A DNA stretch of 64,000 nucleotides from Flavobacteriales bacterium UBA952 (GCA_002293185.1 DBCS01000007.1:124231-188230); one strand, 5' to 3'; numbered from the stretch's first letter, positions 42,075 through 52,026 are shown. Numbers and translations: made by a program. Notes: generated by a model not told the origin, from the letters alone.

Positions 42075-43093
42075 TATTTTGTTAGATCAAATACGTATTC
42101 AATTACATTACCATCATTTTCAAAAGTAAAAGTAATTGACAGGTTAGATGCATTTATATTAAATATTGCTGAAACTTCGTATTCCTCTATTTTACCGCTC
42201 GGCTCTTCGATCTCGGTAATCAATAGCATTTCACCGATTAAAGCATCTGTAAGTTCATCAAGCTCAAATTCAATTTCTATTTCCTTATTTAACTCCTCAC
42301 TTGTGCCACATTCTGTAATGATTTCTGTTTCGACCAAAACAATTTTAACCTTAACCTCATCCAACTCCACTTCAAATTCAATTTCATCGATATCGGAAGC
42401 CGTTAAGCCAGAAAGATCTTCATTGAAATTTCCAAACAAGGTTAAAAAATTAGCTAAAGACGGATCATTCTGGTCATAGGTCCATTTGCCATAAATGGCT
42501 TCGTCATCTAGTATTTTAACCTCCCAAGTTTGATCCTTGACATATTTTACAGTTGTTCCCGCACCATTTCCTTCAAGGTTATTGATAGAAACACTAAAAC
42601 CACGGTCATTATCAATTACATCATTTTCAAATACAGCGGGGTCTATCTCTAAAACAAAAATAACTTCAGTTTGTCCGGCAGGAATATCAAAAGAGATGGT
42701 TTGATTGGTAAAATCTATCGTTGGATTCAAATCAATGTTTAAATCATCACTCGTAGTACAATCGTCAATTTCATAAAATGCGCCCACACCAGTAATTAAA
42801 CTGGCATAATTAGAGAAACCAATTTCATCTGTCAATTGCGCAGTAACTCTTAAATTAGATGGATGCCCATATTGCTGTCCTTCTAAAGAGTTACCGGTTG
42901 TATCATATTGATCTACAAATGTAAAAGCGAGTTCTATCTTGTCTTCATCTTCTAATACACCACTTTCAGACTCATCTAAAATGAGTTGCAGCGGTCTTTG
43001 ATTAATATCGATGGGCAGTGTAATATCCTTATCCTTTTTGGAACAGGCTGAGGTGATAGCAATAAGTAATACTAAATATAGTTGCGATTTCAT
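42074..43093 (-). CDS. Acidic Calx-beta-like lipoprotein beside phytase
   Basis: 339 residues from the ATG at 43093 (the longer reading would run into the TonB receptor C-terminus and was rejected because the lipoprotein signal LIAITSAC starts at 43093). The N-terminal half has an acidic beta-sandwich resembling Calx-beta repeats (LILDESESGVLEDEDK, then EVIFVLEIDPAVF), and the C-terminal half is a strongly acidic beta-rich domain. No known family. Its position between a TonB receptor and phytase suggests surface substrate or metal binding, by inference. Confidence 0.65.
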   Translation of the reverse strand: MKSQLYLVLLIAITSACSKKDKDITLPIDINQRPLQLILDESESGVLEDEDKIELAFTFVDQYDTTGNSLEGQQYGHPSNLRVTAQLTDEIGFSNYASLITGVGAFYEIDDCTTSDDLNIDLNPTIDFTNQTISFDIPAGQTEVIFVLEIDPAVFENDVIDNDRGFSVSINNLEGNGAGTTVKYVKDQTWEVKILDDEAIYGKWTYDQNDPSLANFLTLFGNFNEDLSGLTASDIDEIEFEVELDEVKVKIVLVETEIITECGTSEELNKEIEIEFELDELTDALIGEMLLITEIEEPSGKIEEYEVSAIFNINASNLSITFTFENDGNVIEYVFDLTK

Positions 43094-43103
43094 AAATAAG
43101 CTT

Positions 43104-45818
43104 TTAAAATTTGAATTTGATACCTGCTCTAGACCACCAGCTGTAGAATTCACGCTGTGTAACTCGCGTTTGGTCACCCATAAAGGTTTCATAAGGTTGA
43201 TTGGTAAGATTTAAACCCTCGACAAAAACACGAAAGTGCTTATTAATTGTATATGAAGCAGTTAAGTCTAATTGTAGTCTTGCTTTTACATATAAGTCAT
43301 TTTCTGCGATGTCTCCAACTTCATCTAAATATTCACCATTGTAATTCACTGCAATTCTCATTGAAAACTTCTGTTTATCGTATGCAAGTGCAATATTACC
43401 CATATGGGTTGTGCTTCCTGGTAGGGTTATGGTTTCTTGTAAATCTGGGTTGTCTTCATCAGCTAATCTAGATTGTAGTATGGCTTGAGATTTGGTATAT
43501 GTGTAGTTGAAGTTCAAGCTGGTCGCTTTCAAGAATCCTGGTAGAAAATCCAACTTGCGTTGGAAATTTAATTCCATTCCAAACAATTGAGCATTGTCGC
43601 CATTTTGTGCTTGTCTTACCAAAATGCCAGTCGCAATTGGGTTTGGTGTATTTAGTGGATACTGGCTATTAAAAATAGATCTTGTGTAGATAAAATCAGT
43701 TAGAGATTTATAGAAAAGACCTCCACTAATGACGCCGACATTTCCAAAATAGTGTTCTCCTAAGAGATCGTAATTAATAGATTTTACAGGTTTTAAATTA
43801 GGGTTACCAACACTTGCTTCGTTGGCTTCCAAGTTGGCTTCTTGTGAGGGTACAATTTGACTGAAATTGGGCCTTGAGTAACTAGTAGATACCGCTGCCC
43901 TTAAATTTGAATTGGCATTTAATGCATATTTTAAGTTGAGAGAAGGCAACAAGAAACCATAAGAGACCTCCCCAGTTACTGGTCTGATTTCTTGTAGGTC
44001 TCCATTTGGCGCAATGACAACATCTCTCGAGTTGTACACACCCGTTGTATGTTCGTAGCGAACGCCGGTGATTACGGTCATCTTTCCAAATTGCTCGCGT
44101 GCCATAAGGTAACCTGCATAAACGGCTTCCTTAGCATCAAACGCTTCAACAGCCTCATCGATCAGTTTATCTTCAATATTGAGTTCGAATTGTTCCGGAT
44201 TACTATTGTAGAATGATACCAAAGAATTTAAGTTGAGGGGGTTCCCCATTTGATAAGCGTTACCAAAAAATGACTGATCCCAGAGACCTCCTTCGAATTC
44301 ATTGAGCGTTGGTAGGTCTGCCAAAGCTTCAAATTTGTTGTTTTCAATCACTAAATCTTTACTTTTCATTCGGATTTTAGCTCCAGTTTTAATTGTACCC
44401 TGGTATTTTCCTGTATGAAATGGAACGGATAAATTAATTCGAGCAGCGATATTTTGGTCTTTAGTATAGGTGGAGCCCATTTCGAGTTCATCAAATTCAT
44501 AAGCGGAGTTATCCAAATAATCTGTATTACTGATCACCGGTAAGTTGTAGTCTGAATTATCTATTGAATAATCAAAAGCGCCAATAAATACTGCTTCGTG
44601 GTCATAAGGAGTATCTTGATAACCCAATGAATATTGTAAGTCATAGTCAATGCTAAATTTTTTAAAATTGTTTTTACCTCCAAGATTTATTGTATTTACA
44701 CTTTGTGCTTCAAAACGATCTTTTGTCAATCTTTCGATTTCGCCATCTTCAGGCAGGAAGACATAACGTCTTCTCCATTCACGATCCGTGAATTCAGTTG
44801 ACAAGCCTTTTAAATAAATCGAGTGCTTGTCGTTGAATCTATAATCGAAAGTGGCACTCAAACCGCGGCGTGTTCTTGTTAATTCGTAGTCGCGTAGCTC
44901 GAATTCATTATCGAGTATGTTATTTTCAAGGTTATCTGAACCTAAATCATTGTGGTAATAAGACGCGTTTAATAAAATGCCAAGTTTGTCATTCAAAAAT
45001 CGTTTGTCAAATTGCAAAGAACCTTGAAGGTTTGGCTTGTTCATTAAAGCATTGTATCCACCAACTATGGAGCCCGACAGATTAGTTTGAGAAGACTCAG
45101 CAACTCTAGTTACAAGATTGATACTGCCTCCTACGGCATCACCGTCTAGATCAGGAGTAAGCGTCTTATACACTTCCATGCTTGCAAGTTGATCAGCAGG
45201 AATGGCGTCGAGTGCAACAAATCGAACATCTGCTTCAGGTGAAGGTATTTGTTCACCATTTACCGACACGTTCGTAAATTGAGGGGCAAGACCTCTCACA
45301 AAAACATAACGCCCTTCTCCTTGATCTCTTGCAATATTGACGCCTGAAACACGCTGAAGAGCTTCGGCTGCATTTGGGTCAGGAAATCTTCCAATTTGAT
45401 CGGCAGCTACAATATTTACGATATTATCTGAGTTCTTTTGTTGATTGAGTGCTTTAGCTTGCCCTTGTAGCAACCCTGTTACAGTCACACCTTTAAGTTC
45501 CTGAATGGGTGTCTCTAATGCAATAATAAGAGGTTTTTGATTGTCACCAAGCGTAATTTTTAAAGTTTGTGCTTCGAAGCCAATGTAGCTTGTTTTGATT
45601 GTTATCTGCTTAGCGTTAGAATACAATAAAAATTCTCCAGATTGATTGGTATTTGTTTGGTAATTTGTTTCAATAATTTGAACAGAGGCGCCTACTAATG
45701 GTGCTTTACTCTCTGCGTCTAAAACCACACCAGTTAATAGATTTTGCTGTGACCATATTACATTAGTCATTATCAAAGAACCGATAATAATGAATTTGAG
45801 GAAATACTTTTCGAACAT
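43104..45818 (-). CDS. TonB-dependent receptor (CarboxypepD-regulatory N-terminus)
   Basis: 904 residues from the ATG at 45818; a TTG 18 bases upstream lies in a -7-like box. Signal peptide (VIWSQQ), a CarboxypepD-like domain (about 25-110), a plug with GRFPDPNAAEALQRVSGVNI, and VALDAIPADQLASMEVYKTL plus DGDAVGGSINLVTR, features of the TonB-Xanth-Caul type receptors, then a 22-strand-type barrel ending in SRAGIKFKF. It imports a ligand too large for porins. It is followed by a lipoprotein and phytase, so an inositol phosphate or its product is the plausible cargo. Confidence 0.92.
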   Translation of the reverse strand: MFEKYFLKFIIIGSLIMTNVIWSQQNLLTGVVLDAESKAPLVGASVQIIETNYQTNTNQSGEFLLYSNAKQITIKTSYIGFEAQTLKITLGDNQKPLIIALETPIQELKGVTVTGLLQGQAKALNQQKNSDNIVNIVAADQIGRFPDPNAAEALQRVSGVNIARDQGEGRYVFVRGLAPQFTNVSVNGEQIPSPEADVRFVALDAIPADQLASMEVYKTLTPDLDGDAVGGSINLVTRVAESSQTNLSGSIVGGYNALMNKPNLQGSLQFDKRFLNDKLGILLNASYYHNDLGSDNLENNILDNEFELRDYELTRTRRGLSATFDYRFNDKHSIYLKGLSTEFTDREWRRRYVFLPEDGEIERLTKDRFEAQSVNTINLGGKNNFKKFSIDYDLQYSLGYQDTPYDHEAVFIGAFDYSIDNSDYNLPVISNTDYLDNSAYEFDELEMGSTYTKDQNIAARINLSVPFHTGKYQGTIKTGAKIRMKSKDLVIENNKFEALADLPTLNEFEGGLWDQSFFGNAYQMGNPLNLNSLVSFYNSNPEQFELNIEDKLIDEAVEAFDAKEAVYAGYLMAREQFGKMTVITGVRYEHTTGVYNSRDVVIAPNGDLQEIRPVTGEVSYGFLLPSLNLKYALNANSNLRAAVSTSYSRPNFSQIVPSQEANLEANEASVGNPNLKPVKSINYDLLGEHYFGNVGVISGGLFYKSLTDFIYTRSIFNSQYPLNTPNPIATGILVRQAQNGDNAQLFGMELNFQRKLDFLPGFLKATSLNFNYTYTKSQAILQSRLADEDNPDLQETITLPGSTTHMGNIALAYDKQKFSMRIAVNYNGEYLDEVGDIAENDLYVKARLQLDLTASYTINKHFRVFVEGLNLTNQPYETFMGDQTRVTQREFYSWWSRAGIKFKF

Positions 45819-45833
45819 AAATTTTGTTTTGAA

Positions 45834-45841
45834 CAAATGTT
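45834..45841 (-). promoter_or_regulatory. Candidate -7-like box (AACATTTG) of the TonB receptor-phytase operon
   Basis: 7/8 match to TAnnTTTG on the minus strand. It lies inside a short inverted repeat GAACA-TT-TGTTC (45831-45842) and overlaps the TTG alternative start. Modest evidence. Confidence 0.3.
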
Positions 45842-45953
45842 CGATTAAAGATTGAAGTTTAAATAGCCGGTGCTAATAATTTGACTAAAGCTTAAAATTC
45901 CCTTCACATAGATTTATCAATTACATAAAAAAACCATTTATCTCTTCATTTGT

Positions 45954-45961
45954 TACCTTTG
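45954..45961 (+). promoter_or_regulatory. -7 box (TACCTTTG) 3 bases before dxr
   Basis: Exact TAnnTTTG match; only TCT separates it from the ATG at 45965, so the transcript must begin at or near the A of the start codon. It rules out the in-frame start at 45950. Confidence 0.6.
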
Positions 45962-45964
45962 TCT

Positions 45965-47125
45965 ATGCAAGAAAAAAGAGGCATTGCCATTTTAGGGTCT
46001 ACTGGTTCTATCGGTACGCAAGCATTAGAAGTGTTGGCGGCATACCCTGACTATTTTGATTTACAGGTGCTGACCGCAGGTAAAAATGCCGACTTACTCA
46101 TCGAGCAATCGTTAAAATTCCAACCGAATTCGGTTGTCATTACGGACGAAAGTCAATATCAAAAAGTAAAAGATGCGCTTTGGTCTGCTGATATTCATGT
46201 ATATGCCGGTCAAGAAGCACTTTGCCAAGTGGTAGAATCAACAGAGGTAGATACCGTACTTACCGCATTAGTGGGTTATGCGGGGCTCAAACCAACAATT
46301 CATGCCATAGAAGCAGGGAAAACAATTGCTTTGGCAAACAAAGAAACGCTTGTTGTTGCGGGTGAATTAATTACCAAATTGGCTAAAGAAAAAGGCGTTA
46401 ACATTTATCCTGTAGACTCTGAGCATTCTGCTATTTTTCAGTGTTTGGTCGGAGAATTTCAAAATCCGATAGAAAAAATTTACCTCACCGCTTCTGGCGG
46501 GCCCTTTCGTGGCTTTACCCATGAGCAACTTCAAAGTGTAACTTTAGAACAAGCGCTAAAGCATCCAAACTGGAGTATGGGCGCTAAAATCACTATAGAC
46601 TCCGCAAGTCTAATGAACAAAGGTTTGGAAGTCATTGAAGCCAAGTGGTTATTTGGTTTGAAGCCCGAACAAATCGATGTCATTGTACATCCTCAGTCTA
46701 TTGTGCATAGCTTGGTGCAGTTCGAAGACGGTAGCATGAAGGCACAAATGGGCTTGCCAGACATGAAATTACCCATACAATTTGCCTTGACGTATCCGTC
46801 GCGTTTCAAAACAGATTTTCCGCGCTTTAATTTCATGGATTATCCGCAGCTTACCTTTGAGCAGCCGGACCGCAAAGTATTTAAAAACTTAGATTTAGCC
46901 TACCGCGCAATGGCTGCGCAAGGAACAGCAGCATGCGCGCTCAATGCAGCCAATGAAGAGGCAGTGGCGGCATTTCTAGACAGGAAAATATCATTTTTAG
47001 AAATTGGGCAACTCAATGAGTTTTGTATGCAAAATGTTGCCAATATCTTGAATCCGCAATACGAAGATTACGTGGCCACTGACGCAAAAGCTCGGGCCTT
47101 TGTTCAGGATCAGTTGGGCAAATAA
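45965..47125 (+). CDS. dxr: 1-deoxy-D-xylulose 5-phosphate reductoisomerase
   Basis: 386 residues from the ATG at 45965. Second step of the MEP isoprenoid pathway: NADPH-dependent rearrangement of DXP to MEP. Visible are the dinucleotide motif GSTGSIG (residues 10-16), the metal-binding VDSEHSAIFQ and TASGGPFRGF, and ALANKETLV. Length is normal. Convergent with a large outer-membrane gene after 6 bases. With ispG at 15801 this supports use of the MEP rather than the mevalonate route. Confidence 0.97.
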   Translation: MQEKRGIAILGSTGSIGTQALEVLAAYPDYFDLQVLTAGKNADLLIEQSLKFQPNSVVITDESQYQKVKDALWSADIHVYAGQEALCQVVESTEVDTVLTALVGYAGLKPTIHAIEAGKTIALANKETLVVAGELITKLAKEKGVNIYPVDSEHSAIFQCLVGEFQNPIEKIYLTASGGPFRGFTHEQLQSVTLEQALKHPNWSMGAKITIDSASLMNKGLEVIEAKWLFGLKPEQIDVIVHPQSIVHSLVQFEDGSMKAQMGLPDMKLPIQFALTYPSRFKTDFPRFNFMDYPQLTFEQPDRKVFKNLDLAYRAMAAQGTAACALNAANEEAVAAFLDRKISFLEIGQLNEFCMQNVANILNPQYEDYVATDAKARAFVQDQLGK

Positions 47126-47131
47126 CAAGTT

Positions 47132-50100
47132 TTAAAAATTGGCGCGCAATTCCATGCCGCCCGTATGCACAACCGGAAGCCCTTCCATGAGGCGCCCGCC
47201 ATAATTGAGACTTAACAGGAGGTTTTTACCGACAATTTTTTGAAAACTCAAGCTCCAAGTCCAATTGGCGCCGGGTCTTAAGCCTTCTAGCATCTCGTAC
47301 CCAACAGCAGAAAGCGACGCTCCCGTAAAATCGAAATAGACATATTTGAAAGATCCATTGAGGCTTCCATTTTGGCTGCGGTTGATTTTCCAAGTTGTTT
47401 CCACAGATTTCGATAAGGCTTCTTGTCCGCCAAAAGCCAGTGCGTTTAATTTATGTCCGATACTTCCTATAATGGTTAGTCTTACAGCAGAACCTTCTTG
47501 ATAAATAAGTTGCGGTTTCAATTCTTTAAACTGAATAATAAAGTTTCGGCCGCTTGTATAGTCGGCAAGTGAGCCAGACTCGCCACTGATCAGCGTGGTT
47601 TCAAAGGCAAGGCGAGGGGAAATATTTGCACGGAGGTTGAGTTGTTTTTTATACAGACTGCGTGCGTCATAACCGCTGGCCAGTAGCATTTTGGTTTCTT
47701 GCTGCAACCAATTGTATTCAGCACTAAATACTTTTGCATTGCGGTTAAAAAACAATGAATTTGAGAACTGCGCATTTGCAGATTGTAGTGTAAGTTCTGA
47801 AATATCTGCTGCCAACGGATTGACCCACTGCCAGGTATTGGCATCTTGTAATTTGCGTTGAATACGTATTCTCGTTTGATTTGAAAACTTCGACAAGATC
47901 CCTAAAACTCCTTGCCGCTGCCGCCAAAGTAACTCAGGCCGCCAAAGAACGCTTTGGTTCCATTCGTTGGCAAATACAGGCGCGTAGCTGGCACTGGGTA
48001 CAAAAACACGGATGTAATCGGCTTGGTCGGCATATATGGCTTGTTCAAATTCATTGAGGTCTTTGATGCCATCAGCGTTGTAGTCTATCCATGTATAGAT
48101 ACCTTGGCCGTCATTGACCCTAATGTATTGAAAACGCCGTTTTTGTTCGAGTCCTGAACCTAATTCGTAAAATGTATTGAAGGTGAGCGCATTTTTGAAA
48201 TAGCGCGCATTGTAATCAAAACGTGCTACTAAACTTTTTTCTGCTGTCTGATTGATCAATGCAGAATCTAGGATTGCTAGTTGTCTTGCACCCAGTAGAA
48301 TTTGGAGGTTTTGTTTGCTATTTGGTTCCCACTTGAGTTCTAAACCAGTGGTTTGGGCCTTGGCGGCAAGTTGCAGTAAACTGTCAGGCCGCCAGTCATA
48401 ACGCTCGCGGTAAAATACTTTTAAATGCAGTTTACTTGAGGTTTGAAGCGCAATAAACGTCTGGGCATCATAAAATTGATAGGAATTGGCTTGGGTTGCC
48501 CCTGAAAACTGGTTCCATTCGTGGTCGTCTATCCAGCCAATTTTGAACATACCGAGTTGTTTGCTGAGTTGCAAGCGGTGCCTAATAAAATAATTTTGGT
48601 TGTCTTGCACTTGAGAACGCAGCGCCGATGCATCCCATTTGGCATCCCAATTATTTTGTTTCCAATTGCCGTCTGTAAATAATCTATACCCTTGAAAAAG
48701 GGTATCAATAGCTAAAAATTGCCCAATCAAATTGATTTGTCCTCTTGAACTATGGCTTAAATTTTGTCTGAAGTCCATTTGTCTTTGTGACCCTAAAAAG
48801 TTTTGGTTGCGGATATTCCAGTCTCGGTCAAATTCTACAGCCCGAAACTGCTCGATAGGTTCAAATTGGGCATTCAAATACAAGTACTCCAAAGTTGTTT
48901 CAAGGCTGCGTTTGTTGCTGTCGATTAGCGTTGTTTGCTCAAAGCGCAAGCCACCTTTCGAGGCTACACCAAAATTATTTGCGTCGTCTAAAGATGAAAA
49001 CAAATTGAGGTCAGACTCGCTGAGTGCGTTTTCTGTGTAAAGCGTTAAGTTCGGATGCAATTGATAAGATATCCCGGCACTGGCCATTTGTTTTCTTTTG
49101 GGCGTTTGAACCCTTCTAATTGGTGCAAAATTTCCTTGTGATATGCCATTGACAGGAGCAATCCATTTATAATAATTTCCCGCTGCGCTCACGCCACTCA
49201 GTACGTAGTCTCCTTGGTTTGGCCCTACTTCAGTAAACGTGCTGCGGTATAAGGCTTGCTCAGGGTCTACACTGAAAACCAGAATATTTTGGTAGCCCAT
49301 GGTGTCGATGAGTCTATACATATTTGCATTTTCGAGGTAACCTGATGAGTCATAACCTATGACAAATGCTTGGTTGAGTTGATCGCCAATGAGACTCAGT
49401 TGCAGTAGTTGCTCGGTCGAGAGAAGCTGCTGTAAGGGCTGGTTTTTTAGATCTTGTTCTTGATAAAGTGCCACCCAAGTTTTGAGTTTTGTGCTTTCGT
49501 AGCGCGTGTTGTGTTGTAGCAAACTGCGTGCATAATTTTGATCGGCGTACTGAAACTCTGCTACAATTCGGCTGTCTTTGGTAATAAGATGTCTAGAGGT
49601 AAAAGTGAGTTCGGCGCTGGCATAATCAATGATATAATCAAACTCTTGACCGCGTTGCATGAGTCGACCATCAATATAAATTCTTTCTGTACCTGCCAGA
49701 ATTAAAATAAAGGGCTCGTTGGTTGCACCGGTAAGTCTATAAGGCCCCTGTACTGCTTCTAAACCCTGAATAATTTGCCTTTGAAACTTTCCTTTGGATA
49801 GACCCACGCTGCTTTGTGTATAGAGCTTTGCCCCTTTATCTGTTTGCCAATTATACTGTCCAGTAATGCCTTGTCCACGTTTGCGATAACACATAAGTTG
49901 CCCATCTGGTTTGTCTATCCAGAAGTCGCCAGCGGTAATTTTGAGCTGTTCATTGTGTATTTGTATAAAGACTTGGTCGAATTCACGGAGCTGGTTGGTG
50001 GTGCCTGAGGCTTGAAAGGGAATATTGGCATCGGACAGCGCTGCTGTCAGCGTCAGGTTGGAGGCGATTTGGCCGTTGAGTTGAAGGTTGAGCGCTGAAT

Positions 50101-50587
50101 TAAGCCCAAGGCTTTGGTTGTTTCCAAAACCAATACCACGCGCCAAGCTTCCGCTTTTGTGCAGTGCGCTACCTCCGAATAAATCAGTTGTGGAGTTTGT
50201 TTCAATCTGAAACTTTTCTCGTTCTTTTTCTAGGTTTATGCCAGGTGTATTGGTCCTAAGCGTATAGCGCTGAAAACTTTGCTGAAGTGCAAAGGGAAAA
50301 ACCTGAAACCGCAAGTATATCGTATCCGTAGGTGTGGCAATCCATTGAAATATATTTGTGGTACTATCTAATCTATAGTCTTCTTTGCGAAACCGAATGG
50401 TATCTGTAAAATATGGAGAACTTGAAAATTGAAGCGATGGCGTATAGATGCTATTGCTGTCCAAAAATAAGGTTTGCTGAGTGGGCGCGAGTAAGACCAC
50501 TTTTTTATGCCCTTGACTATAGCCTGTAAGCACAAAGAATTGGCAAGATAATAAGACAAGTAAACAAAACTTCAAGAAGCGTTTCAT
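47132..50587 (-). CDS. Very large predicted outer-membrane barrel protein
   Basis: 1151 residues with a signal peptide (1-24, YSQG). The rest is strand-rich and aromatic, with motifs seen in large Bacteroidota surface barrels: FIQIHNEQLKITAGDFW, ERIYIDGRLMQRGQEFDYII (near 300, recalling the beta-strand-hairpin linker of SprA-like and TonB-type barrels), and an ending HTGGMELRANF with terminal aromatic. I do not recognise a family. It follows serS by 44 bases, so it may be cotranscribed with it. Possible roles are surface translocation or adhesion, both guesses. Confidence 0.7.
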   Translation of the reverse strand: MKRFLKFCLLVLLSCQFFVLTGYSQGHKKVVLLAPTQQTLFLDSNSIYTPSLQFSSSPYFTDTIRFRKEDYRLDSTTNIFQWIATPTDTIYLRFQVFPFALQQSFQRYTLRTNTPGINLEKEREKFQIETNSTTDLFGGSALHKSGSLARGIGFGNNQSLGLNSALNLQLNGQIASNLTLTAALSDANIPFQASGTTNQLREFDQVFIQIHNEQLKITAGDFWIDKPDGQLMCYRKRGQGITGQYNWQTDKGAKLYTQSSVGLSKGKFQRQIIQGLEAVQGPYRLTGATNEPFILILAGTERIYIDGRLMQRGQEFDYIIDYASAELTFTSRHLITKDSRIVAEFQYADQNYARSLLQHNTRYESTKLKTWVALYQEQDLKNQPLQQLLSTEQLLQLSLIGDQLNQAFVIGYDSSGYLENANMYRLIDTMGYQNILVFSVDPEQALYRSTFTEVGPNQGDYVLSGVSAAGNYYKWIAPVNGISQGNFAPIRRVQTPKRKQMASAGISYQLHPNLTLYTENALSESDLNLFSSLDDANNFGVASKGGLRFEQTTLIDSNKRSLETTLEYLYLNAQFEPIEQFRAVEFDRDWNIRNQNFLGSQRQMDFRQNLSHSSRGQINLIGQFLAIDTLFQGYRLFTDGNWKQNNWDAKWDASALRSQVQDNQNYFIRHRLQLSKQLGMFKIGWIDDHEWNQFSGATQANSYQFYDAQTFIALQTSSKLHLKVFYRERYDWRPDSLLQLAAKAQTTGLELKWEPNSKQNLQILLGARQLAILDSALINQTAEKSLVARFDYNARYFKNALTFNTFYELGSGLEQKRRFQYIRVNDGQGIYTWIDYNADGIKDLNEFEQAIYADQADYIRVFVPSASYAPVFANEWNQSVLWRPELLWRQRQGVLGILSKFSNQTRIRIQRKLQDANTWQWVNPLAADISELTLQSANAQFSNSLFFNRNAKVFSAEYNWLQQETKMLLASGYDARSLYKKQLNLRANISPRLAFETTLISGESGSLADYTSGRNFIIQFKELKPQLIYQEGSAVRLTIIGSIGHKLNALAFGGQEALSKSVETTWKINRSQNGSLNGSFKYVYFDFTGASLSAVGYEMLEGLRPGANWTWSLSFQKIVGKNLLLSLNYGGRLMEGLPVVHTGGMELRANF

Positions 50588-50631
50588 GGGCTAGGACCTC
50601 TTATTAACGTCGATTTTGCCCAGACATTGCG

Positions 50632-51900
50632 TTAGTCGATAACTGAAAAACCTGTATACGCTTGAAGAGCCTTAGGGATTTGTATACCGTTTGCTGTTTG
50701 ATGGTTCTCGAGTAGTGAAGCCAGGATGCGAGGGAGTGCCAATGCGGAGCCATTAAGGGTGTGGCAAAGGGTTGTCTTTTTATCGTCTTTGAAGCGCAAT
50801 TTTAAGCGGTTGGTCTGAAAGGTATCGAATCTGGATACAGAACTTACCTCGAGCCATTTTTCTTGTGCTGCGGAGTATACCTCGAAGTCGTAGGTGAGCG
50901 CAGAGGCAAAGCCCATATCGCCGCCACACAAACGTAGAATGCGGTAAGGCAGCTCGAGTTTGTCGAGTAAGTTTTTGACGTGTTCTAGCATTTCGTCGAG
51001 TGCTTTGGCAGTGTTGTCGGGGTGTTCGACGCGTACAATTTCTACTTTATCGAATTGGTGCAAGCGGTTGAGGCCACGCACGTCTTTGCCATAAGAACCG
51101 GCCTCTCTTCTAAAACATGGTGTATAGCCACACATTTTGATAGAAAAATTGTCGTCTGGCAAAATGACATCTCTGTAAATATTGGTGAGCGGAACTTCTG
51201 CAGTTGGAATAAGGTAAAAGTCGTCTTCTTTTACGTAGTACATCTGACCTTCTTTGTCTGGAAGTTGGCCTGTTCCGTAGCCACTTGCTTCATTGACCAT
51301 ATGTGGTGAAATGAACTCTTCATAACCAGCAGCAATGGCTTCGTCCAGGAAAAATTGAATAAGGGCGCGTTGAAGCCTTGCCCCTTTACCGCGGTAAAAT
51401 GGAAACCCAGCACCTGTTACCTTGACACCTAGTTCAAAATCGATGAGTTTGAATTTTTTGGCGAGATCCCAGTGTGGTTGAGCTTCAAATCCAAATTGAG
51501 GTATGGCACCGGCTTCGAATATGTTTTGGTTGTCTTCGGCATCTTTACCCTGAACAACGTCTTGATGCGGCACGTTTGGAAGGGTATAAAGTAGTGTTTG
51601 CAGGCGGTTTTCCAAGGTGTTGACTTGTTCTTTGAGCTCAGCCTCTTGGGTTTTTAAAACACTTGTTTTTTCTTTGAGTGCTGTTGCTTCGGCTTGTTTT
51701 CCACTTTTGAAGAGTTCGCCAATAGAACGAGCTAGTTGGTTCATTTCGGCAGCCACTTGATCGAGTTGGGTTTTGGCCGCGCGCCAGTTTTGGTCGGTTT
51801 CTAGGATGTCTGCTATGGTTTGACTTGCATCGATATTTCTCTTGGCCAAACCTATTAGAATGGTTTCTTTTTCTTGACGTATCCGTTGAATTTCTAGCAT
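50632..51900 (-). CDS. serS: Seryl-tRNA synthetase
   Basis: 422 residues from the ATG at 51900 (longer in-frame readings contain no synthetase-like sequence). N-terminal tRNA-binding coiled coil (1-105, LEIQRIRQEKETILIGLAKR), then the class II core: motif 2 CFRREAGSYGKDVRGLNRLH and motif 3 LNGSALALPRILASLLENHQ (near 390-409). Length is normal. Its TACTTTTG box lies at 51919. Confidence 0.97.
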   Translation of the reverse strand: MLEIQRIRQEKETILIGLAKRNIDASQTIADILETDQNWRAAKTQLDQVAAEMNQLARSIGELFKSGKQAEATALKEKTSVLKTQEAELKEQVNTLENRLQTLLYTLPNVPHQDVVQGKDAEDNQNIFEAGAIPQFGFEAQPHWDLAKKFKLIDFELGVKVTGAGFPFYRGKGARLQRALIQFFLDEAIAAGYEEFISPHMVNEASGYGTGQLPDKEGQMYYVKEDDFYLIPTAEVPLTNIYRDVILPDDNFSIKMCGYTPCFRREAGSYGKDVRGLNRLHQFDKVEIVRVEHPDNTAKALDEMLEHVKNLLDKLELPYRILRLCGGDMGFASALTYDFEVYSAAQEKWLEVSSVSRFDTFQTNRLKLRFKDDKKTTLCHTLNGSALALPRILASLLENHQTANGIQIPKALQAYTGFSVID

Positions 51901-51918
51901 ATATACTCGATTGTATGA

Positions 51919-51926
51919 CAAAAGTA
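51919..51926 (-). promoter_or_regulatory. -7 box (TACTTTTG) of serS
   Basis: Exact TAnnTTTG match on the minus strand, 18 bases before the ATG at 51900; divergent from the dut promoter. Confidence 0.55.
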
Positions 51927-52014
51927 AGCAAATACGCTCAAAATGACGGATGTTGTCCATACTAAGCTGTTGATTATTCCTTGAAAAGCGTGGCTTGTAC
52001 GTGTAGAATTGCGC

Positions 52015-52022
52015 TAATTTTG
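52015..52022 (+). promoter_or_regulatory. -33/-7 promoter (TTG-17-TAATTTTG) 4 bases before dut
   Basis: TAATTTTG is an exact TAnnTTTG match with TTG (51995-51997) 17 bases upstream; GAAG separates it from the ATG at 52027. The best-formed leaderless-type promoter in the window. Confidence 0.65.
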
Positions 52023-52026
52023 GAAG

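Noticed and set aside
45831..45842. Inverted repeat GAACA-TT-TGTTC upstream of the TonB receptor as an operator
   Set aside because: Arms of only 5 bases in AT-rich DNA occur by chance, and the site overlaps a weak -7 box and the receptor's alternative start; not enough for a call.
47137..47151. Inverted repeat AATTG-GCGCG-CAATT at the dxr/outer-membrane gene junction
   Set aside because: Lies inside the coding end of the outer-membrane gene, arms of 5 bases and no T-run.
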